The notes beneath the pieces are model-generated. The model had not been told where the DNA came from, ran no database searches, and saw only the letters and a list, made by a program, of their open reading frames with translations. Positions 28,072 to 36,600 of a stretch of DNA of 64,000 bases are shown one piece after another. Within the stretch, counting starts at the first letter, position 1; every line of letters begins with the position of its first letter. Source of the stretch: Heterotrichella gracilis (Eukaryota > Sar > Xanthophyceae > Tribonematales > Xanthonemataceae); contig JAULBX010029046.1 in assembly GCA_032358255.1 (NCBI GenBank), positions 62,001 to 126,000 of the forward strand, in the 5' to 3' direction. A program made the position numbers and the translations under genes.

Positions 28072-29913
28072 TCAAGATAGTCGGCGTTTCACAGCCGCCT
28101 GTCGTGGTGCGTACTGTGCTCCGCATGTTGAACACTCGGTTGTAGGCTGCGAGCAACACCTTGATTGAGTTGATTTGCTGCCAGTATGTTGCCACGAAGT
28201 AATAGCAAAAAAATGACTCTTACCTGGCAGAAAATTGACAAGCAGACTGAGCACACATAGCCCAGATCAATAAGCTTCTGCAGCCAGAACCCAGTAATAC
28301 TCAATAGAAGGAAGGTTAGTTGTATTGGCACAGCATCTGGCTGCGCATCACGCTGCCAGATTGGTCATTGATCATCTCTCTTACAAATGCTGGCAACATG
28401 CTGACTGCCAGATCTTAGCTCATTATGCACAGCTGATCAACAGCTATAACGTCACAGCAACATACCTTGTGGCAAAAGCATGATGCTCGAAAGTCAACTG
28501 ACAGTGACTGCGGCATCTTCATAAACTCGCGTGTGAATGAGCTCGCACCATAAAGACCCTGCAGTGCAGGACTGATGTAATTCACCATGGCGAGTAACAT
28601 ATTGTGTCACAAGTTCAAGAACATTGTCCTGATGTAGCAAATCACCTGCACAGCGCTAGGATGCATGACTCATTATGATAACAAAAGCACAGCACGCACC
28701 AGCAAGTACTGCAACAATGCGCTCATTGACCTCGGCTCTGTGTACATGCCGTGCGTCAGATAAGCAGCTTGCTGCAGGTACGTCGATTTGTGCCCACCCA
28801 GCATGCAGGCATCAATCATCACCTCGTTCCTCTGCACGTCAATAAAGACAAGTTGAAATATATTCACAAGTATATGTCATGCAGTAACTGGCTGTGTATC
28901 GGTGCCAACCCCAAGTGAAGTTGACGAATCACCTCTGCTGAGCATAAGGTTCAGCCCCATCAAGGGCTGGTGTAACCACCCATTGATATGCAAGTACGTG
29001 GCATTGCTTGGCAAGTATGACTTGGCAAGTACCACTATGATGAAGATGCAGCTGTCCCTACCTGTGCAGCAAAGATGGCATTCATTACAGCAATATACTG
29101 CGACGGATAGTCGCAGCCCCCCATCAAGCACAACACCCGTGGCTTCCCAAGCTGATCCGGCAGTGTGTGGCTGCCTGCACTGCTGCTGCGCCGCTGCAGG
29201 CTGTTGATATAGCACAACGCGCGGGAAAGTGCACCTGACAAGCAAGTCTCCATTCCTGTAGGGCCACCGCAGACGTTCGCACAGGATTACGGGAGATGGG
29301 GGGCACATTGCGAACACAGAGGCGGTGCCGAGTGTTCAGGCAACGCACTTGTGGCCTCCATGGTTCCCATCACAGCAAGCTGCTGGAGAACTGTTGCTCC
29401 AATCGTTTCTGCTGGCGTGGCCACGGCTTGCTGGGCACTGCTTTCGTACAGCAGGCGGCTGCAAAGTGACAAGATGAGCACTCTTGAGGCAAGTCTAGGC
29501 CAAGGCATTGTGCAGAAGGTATGTGGACAAGAGGAAAAACAGTGTTGCTTGTCTTCCTTACATACCTGCTGCTGTTGGCCACCCCAAAAACAGCGAGCTT
29601 ATTGCTTTCATGGAGCAGCATAAAGGCGTTGAGGAAGCACAGGACCTGCAGCATGCACCGCATACAGTCAAGGTGCGTGCTACCAGTGCTGTGCATTGAC
29701 ACCACTATGCTGCTCCACCATACCTGCTGCAAGACTGCTTCTTCCCTCGGTTGAGAGCCTTTGCTATCGCCGTTTGCCACCCACCAACTCGCTGGGTTTA
29801 CATCGAGCAAGAGCACCAGCAACCCAGCGTCGCCTGCACACCGAGGGGTCAGAAAGCGAAGTATTAAATACTATCGCAACTGCTTAAGTAGTAATCGTAC
29901 CTCCATCAGCCAT
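28072..29913 (-). CDS. TFB4: TFIIH subunit TFB4 / p34 (GTF2H3), 9 exons
   Basis: Core subunit of TFIIH, which acts in transcription initiation and nucleotide excision repair in the nucleus. Exons (minus strand): 29913-29901, 29833-29724, 29645-29566, 29458-29349, 29234-29062, 28831-28700, 28558-28466, 28277-28224, 28146-28072. They join in frame to 279 residues, against about 308 in human p34. The von Willebrand A-like fold shows LLVLLLDVNPASWW near the start, then ALSRALCYINSL, YPSQYIAVMNAIFAAQ, MIDACMLGG and FRASCFCHK. The C-terminal C4 zinc site is YVCSVCLSIFC (Cys246, Cys249) and ECSTCGAQY (Cys260, Cys263), split by the last intron. Exon 1 carries only 13 coding bases; it was chosen because its ATG and donor give frame-perfect joining. 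The gene is convergent with the dynein gene and divergent from the antiporter. Confidence 0.95.
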
Positions 29914-30659
29914 GTTGTAGTCTGTAGTTGGGTTTCAGCGACCTGCCAAGTGACATTCAAATGCATGCATATCGGCGTCATTGCATGCCATCTGTTGGTG
30001 CCATACACAAACTATAGCGACTTCGGACATGCAATATATTTCTTGAAGGTCGTAAGTTTGCGCCCACTTATGTATACAGTGTACAGCAGTTGGTCGCGAT
30101 AGATCTAGATCCATGCCGACGTTCCTGAAAAATGCATGCCAAACTGTATCCGCGCAACAACAAAGACCGCAGTGGGTTGGTGATGTCAACAACTACGGCC
30201 ACTTGCTGTTGTTAATATCACGTTGCTGGCTGTGAGGGAGGCACCAACTCTACTGCCAACGGGGGAAAACTTCCACGTGCCTGCAAGTGCCTCGGTGTCT
30301 GCACCATTGTGCACCCATTGTGCATTGTATGTCACGGGTATTTTCTCCACGAAAGGGCACCGGTTGTCCCCCCACGACCGCAAATTTGACCTCACAGTAG
30401 CAGGCTGCGTACGATTGATGTTCTATCTAAACCCTGCTGGAGTGTGTAGCAAGGAAGCTTTCCCGGGTGGCTTCAAAAACGACGAAACTCGTTTCAAGGC
30501 CACCGCATGCTCATGGTCCCACCAAGCTTTGAGGTTTCTTCCGCGATTCTGCGCGTCATGGCTTGTGGGTGACCGCAAAACTTGTCTTTTTCTCCCAGTG
30601 ATACCAGTTTTCTTGGTGTTCGGCTTTTGCCACCGTTCCCAACGACGCAAGCAGCAAAC
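29914..30659. promoter_or_regulatory. Divergent promoter between TFB4 and the antiporter gene
   Basis: These 746 bp lie between the two outward-facing start codons and must hold both 5' UTRs and core promoters. The open frames here are short and resemble no protein I know. I see no clear TATA box or long inverted repeat. Confidence 0.55.
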
Positions 30660-33600
30660 ATGCCACCACAACACTCAGACAGCCTCGAGCCAGAGGCGAC
30701 GAGCCTGACAAAGTATCCGCGGCTGCAAAAGGCTTACAGGATATATTGCCGTTTCAAGCCGCCACCGTCAGGTGAGTGGGTTGACTGTTGCAGAGTGGCG
30801 GTCATCTTGACGCGAATCCACACGTATATGGAAGTGGGGTGCATGCATATGCGTGTGTGCACTCTTTTGCTGCGCTCGAGCCACAGGCGGTTTGTAGGCG
30901 TGACATGGGCTGGTTTACGTACCTGGGTTATTAAGGGAATCAGGACCAAGGCCCTGTTGGGAAGTGGGCGGGTTGGTTCAGTACGCCCCAACGTCCCTGT
31001 GCCAAGCGCTGAACAGTTTCGTACAGTTCCGTTCGTTGCTTGTTGTCCCTCTGCAAGTGTTTAATTAAACAGGTGCTTTTGCACATGTTATCCTTTGTGT
31101 CGGGCGTATCCCTATGACCTGTGCGCACCTGTTTGGCCAATCCTGAGCACGTTGCCACACCTATGTGACTGGAACTTGGGTTGCTCTGCCTGGGGTGTCA
31201 CATTCCAGCCAAGCTCAAGCCAAGCTCAAGCCAAGCTCAGTGGTCCTTACTTTGCTGTGTCATACCTTCTCGTTGTGCCGCCACCCACTGGCTTCGTTAC
31301 ACCACCAGTGAACTTCCTTGTTGAGTGACAGACCATGTGGGCTGCACCCGCTGAGCACGCGCACCCCCCCCACACACCGAAGGCCTTGTTGCTGTGCAGG
31401 CGTGACAGTGAACATAGGGACCGTGGTCATCGCAGCCGCCTTTTATGGAGGTAGGTGGTTTCAGGCAACTTTGTTTGGGGAATGTACAAAAGATATTGAT
31501 AACTTCTAGTGACGGTGTTGCCTGGCCTGGCGGCTAAGCTGAGTCTCTTGCTATCGCAGCGCTGTACTTTTCTATTGGCAGCGCCTTCCTGCCAGGACAC
31601 GCCGCCTTTGCGACTCTGCTGATATGGGCAAGTGCCCAAGTGGGCGCCGAAATCGCGCATTGGGTAAGCCCTCACTACGACCCCTCTCTGGCAATTGTAT
31701 CGGTTTATTGCTGGTTGCAATTCGCTGCCAATATAGTTCCTGGCAAGAATGGTGCTGCTGAACGATTGCTTCGCTAACCCGCCTCTGGGTTTCTTGTCTA
31801 GTTGCGCCTGCCGCGGGTGATTGGCATGCTTGCCGCTGGTATACTGCTGCGCAACATCCCATGGTCAGCCATCGACTCCTTCCCGCCCAGATGGGGCGTT
31901 CAAATGAGAGCAGCAGCGTTGGCGACCATCTTTTTGAGATGTGGATTGGAGCTGGACTTCCAGGCACGTGAAATTTGGCACACGTTTGGACAGCTTGCTC
32001 ACATGCACCCCTGGTGTCACTGCATACCCTTAGGGCGCACATAATGGTTTGAAAGTCTGTCCCAAGCCATGTGTTGCTTGTTCCGCATGCGCAAAACCCA
32101 CCCACGCAGGCCACGCACCTAAGAACAGTCTATAATAAATTGTTGAAACACAATAAATGATAACATTAATTATAATAATTACAAATTTCCTTCAGTGCGC
32201 TCCCTGCCCCACGCAGACCATGAACCTAACAGTAGTTTTGACCATTATGCTTTTAACTTCTTTTATGCAAGCGCAACCCCTCACCACGCAGACCATGAAC
32301 CTGTACAAGTGGCCCGCGCTACGCCTGGCCTTCTTGCCAGGCATGATAGAGGCGTTCACCGACGGCGGGCTGGCCGTGGCCTTTTTCGGCATGCCTGTGC
32401 TCCTTGCTTTCTCCCTGGGATTCATCCTCAAGGCCGTGGGCCCGGGCCTGGTGGTCCCCGCCATGTTCATGCTGCAGAAGAAGGGGCTGGGGACCAGGCG
32501 AGGTGCGTGTGGTTGCACATGGATCTTCCACTGGGACCGCGTTGCATACAGAGGGACTGAATCAACTGGGCATTTAATCTCCATCCACCTTATGGCAGGC
32601 GGGTACTTTGCGCAGCAGTGTGTTTGTTCCCCTGGGCTCTGTACTGGGGGATACAATCATGGGTAGTCATCATCCTCGGTTGCACAGTTGCATCGAGCTC
32701 AACTCTCAGCTCTCAATGCTCAGTGCTCAGTACTCAGGGTTGTAACTGTGGTCAGTGCGCAATGCCTGTGTCGTGGCCGCAGGTGTGTCCTACGTGGTGG
32801 CTCAGTGCTCAGTGCTCGGAACTCAGGGTTGCCATGGTGCTCAGTGCTCAATTCTCCGCAGGTGTGCCCTCCGTGGTTGTGATTGCCGCCAGCTTTGATG
32901 ACATCATCGCCATCACAGGATTCTCCATCTTCATCTCAGTGGCAATTACGGGGCAGGGCGACGTGGGCTGGCAGATAGCAAAGGGGCCCGCACAGGTGGG
33001 TGGGGGGTGCGTCGTGTGGCTGTGTGTAGCACCTCTAGGGGAGGTTGCTACTTTGGGGTGTGACGTATGTGATTTGAATGGGGATTGTGGAAATTCGCAC
33101 TGAGGTGGCAAATAGCCAAAGGATCAGCACAGATAACCGGGCATGCAAGGGCGCCACGTGGCCATGCAAGTTGGGGGTCGCCTGGTTGTAGGCTGCCATA
33201 ATGGCAATGATGGGCATGTCATGAAAGCCATGACCTGCAGTGTTAAGTGCGCATACCCGCAGGCTGATCCGAATAGGTCAATCCTGGTGGGCACCACAGG
33301 TTGCTTCAAACTGGCCAATGGCTCCATTTGCCGTTGTGTCAAGTTGAAGCAGAGTTGCGTTTTTGCCCTATACAACTCCATTGCCTGGTGCAGGTTGTGT
33401 TTGGCATCATCGCCGGCATCCTGGGTGGCATAGTGGTGGGCTGCACCAAGATATTCCAGGGGAGGTACACGCGCCTTTTTGCAATCTACGGAGCCTGTGA
33501 GTACCACCACCGACCCATGTTGCATTCATGGCAGCCGCACGCCCTATTGGCATTGAGCCCCGCGTGTTCCTGGCCTGTGTTCCTGGCCTGTGCTGTGTGC

Positions 33601-36600
33601 ATATGGGCCCGACGTGCTGCTATTTGCAATTTCCACCCCTGGTGCTTAGTGCCCAGCGCCTGACTGTCTGTGGCTGTTTTGCAGGTCCGCTCACCATCCT
33701 CTTCCTGGCATCAAATAAAATGCCTGTTCATTTCCTGCATATGTATAACCAAGTGCTTTGATTTCGCTGCAGGCCTGCTTATCATGTTCTTCCTTGAGCA
33801 CTTTGACATGCTGTCGGGGGGGGCGCTGGGCTCGCTCACGATTGGCCTGGTGGTGTGCTTCATGTGGGAGAGGGTGAGTGGCGGTGGTGCTGGTGGTGGT
33901 GTGCAGATTATGTTTGTGTAGATGTCTGGAAGACTTAGGAGTTTATCGGTCAAGGCAGCTAGCCGGCCGCGCTGTCTGTCCCTTGCATCATGCCATTGAC
34001 CACTCCCCCTGAAACCCCTCTTTCTTTCTCCAGTGCCGTCCCCGCTGCCTGTCCCTGGGACCCCTGCTGTCTGTCCTTGCATATTTCCACTGATCTCCCC
34101 TCCTTGAACCCCCTCCCGTTTCCTCCAGGGCCGTCCCCGCTGCCTGTCCCTGGGACCCAGCGACGAGTACAGTGCTGAGGTGGAGCGCGTGATGGCGGTC
34201 ATCTGGAACTGGATCGCTGAGCCGCTGCTGTTTGGCACCATCGGGGCCTCTATCTACTTCAAGACGCTCACCACAAACATCATCCTCAAGTCGCTGGCCC
34301 TGGTGGTCATTGGTGAGTGTTGAATGCGGGTGGGTTTGGGGTCTAGGATTTAGGGCTTGCCCTTGTCGCTACCAACATCATTTTAAAGTTGCTGGCCCTG
34401 GTGGTCATCGGTGGGTATGCAAGGTGGGCAGGGTTGGGGTTTCTGGTCAGGGTTTTGGCCTGGATCGGTGGTCGGTGTAGGTGCAGGGCTAGTGGGGCTG
34501 CAGCACGATGCAGCATCCACTTATATGGTGCAATTGCTCTCTGCACCACCAAGGAGCAGCAAAGTTTATATAGGACGGTGGCGCAAACTGGAGTCCTCTC
34601 CTGTTTAATGAGCTGCTTAGCAAGTCCCTGTCAGCGTAGGACTGTGGTGGACAAGTGCATGGCGGTGGCAATAACGAGTGTGGTTGAAAGTGACCGGCGT
34701 ATGCACCCAGTAAGCGAAATGCAGGCCATTGCTCACCTGGCGTACCCTCCCCCTCCCTGCAGGCGTGACGCTGCGCATCATCGCCACCTTCATTGCGCAG
34801 TTTACTATAAACCCTAAACCCTGACCCTAAACCCTGCAGGCGTGACGCTGCGCATCATCGCCACTTTCCTTGTGCAGTTTACCATAAACCCTAAACCCTG
34901 ATCCCAAACCCTGCAGGTGTGACGCTGCGCATCATCGCCACCTTCATTGTCATGTCGGGCCTGCACTACAGCTTCAAGGAGCGCATGTTCTTCGCCATTG
35001 GATGGACACCAAAGGCAACGGTGCAGGTGCGGGAAAACCCTAAACCGTAAATCCTAAGGCAATGGTGCAGGTGTGGGAGAACCTGTGCTGTCCCTCATGT
35101 GCGATATACCGCATACATGGCTTGTCACTGTTAGGGCTGCATGGCGCCCATGCACCATCCGATGCATGTTGCGGAGCACGGGTGCGGCATTACCACCACC
35201 CAAATTCTCCACATTCACAGATAATGATGCCTGTGCTTCCAGTTTAGGGTTCAGGGTGTGCAAGCCAATGCTGAGCGATCAGGATTCTTTCTTTTATTGT
35301 GCAAAAAGCCCGCGCTGTACGACAACCCTGGGCACCCTTCCACACCCCAGCAGGACAACAGTATAACAGAATAATGACGAAGAGCCCAGCCCACCTTTTC
35401 CCTCTTTTCCTCCCGGCAGGCTGCCCTTGCCTCCTTCTTCCTGCAGCTTATCGTGAAGTACAACCAGATTAACAGAATAATGATGAAAAGCCCAGCCCAC
35501 CTTCTTCCCACTTTCCCTCCCCGCAGGCCGCCCTTGCCTCCTTCCCCCTGCAGCTCATCGTGAAGTACAAGCAGGACGAGCCCAACTACAAGCAGTGGCT
35601 GGAATGGGGCAACGCCTGCCTCACCACCGCCATCTTTGCAATCATCGTGTGCGGAACGCTGGGCACGCTGGCCATCTACTGGACCGCATCCACGCTGCTG
35701 GGCAAAGATGAGGTGGGTGGTTGCTACGGGGGAAATGGGTGGGTGAGGTGGGGGAAGCGAGTGCTGGGGGGCAATGGGTGGATGAGGTGGGGGGAGGGGG
35801 GTCGATGCAGGGCAGGGTGCGCGCTGCTGGGCGCGGTGAGGTGTGAGGGTGGGTGGGCGAGATGGGGGAAGTGGGTGCGTAAGGTGGGGGAATTGGGTGG
35901 GTGAGGTGGGGGAAGCGAGTGGTGGGGGAAATGGGTCGGTGAGGTGGGGGAAGCGAATGGATGTGGGTGGGTGGGGGAAATGGGTCGGTGAGGTGGGGGA
36001 AGCGAATGGATGTGGGTGGGTGGGGGTGAGGTGGTGGGCGGGTGGGTAGGCTGTGCAGTGCAGGGTGCACGCTGCTGGGGAAGAAGGTGGTAGGTGGGCG
36101 GGTGGCTTGGGCTGTGCTGGACAGGGTGCGCGCTGCTGCGGGCCGGGACAGGGCTGGCGTGTCATTGGCCCGTTTGGACCAATACACTTTTCCATTTGTG
36201 CCCCTCCCTGTGAAGGCAGAAAATATGTGTATCTGAGGGGGATTACCCATCGCAATTGTATAAATATGATACTCTAAGCCTTGAACCCTACACCCTTGCT
36301 TGTGCAGGAGGAGGATGGCAAGTCTGGTGGCCCCGAGGTGGAGCCCACCCCCAGCCAGGTGCACGACATAGGGGACAAGGAGCAGGTGGCGGGGGGGCCG
36401 GCGCAGGCACGCAGGGCGCGGCGCATGAGCAGGGACGCCAACGCATACAGAATGTACGTCGGGCGGGGCTGGCTTGGGTCGGTGCACGTGGTGGCTGCAT
36501 GTGTTGGCTGCATGTGTTGGCTTGCATCTCATGTTGAGATACTCATTACTTGGCGTTTGATTGGGGAGGCGTTGCATGTGATGGCTGCATCTGTAGGTGG

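Noticed and set aside
30223-30708. 161-codon plus-strand open frame before the antiporter
   Set aside because: It overlaps the antiporter start in another frame and lies in the divergent promoter; no recognisable motif.
33684-33760. Possible alternative exon 8 of the antiporter (PLTILFLAS)
   Set aside because: It begins with a good acceptor but lacks a donor that rejoins the conserved frame; it fits better as a diverged echo.
35251-36577. Minus-strand open frames of 334 and 311 codons rich in His/Pro/Thr
   Set aside because: They are produced by the G-rich minisatellite and by exons 11-12 of the antiporter read backwards; no start context or family resemblance.
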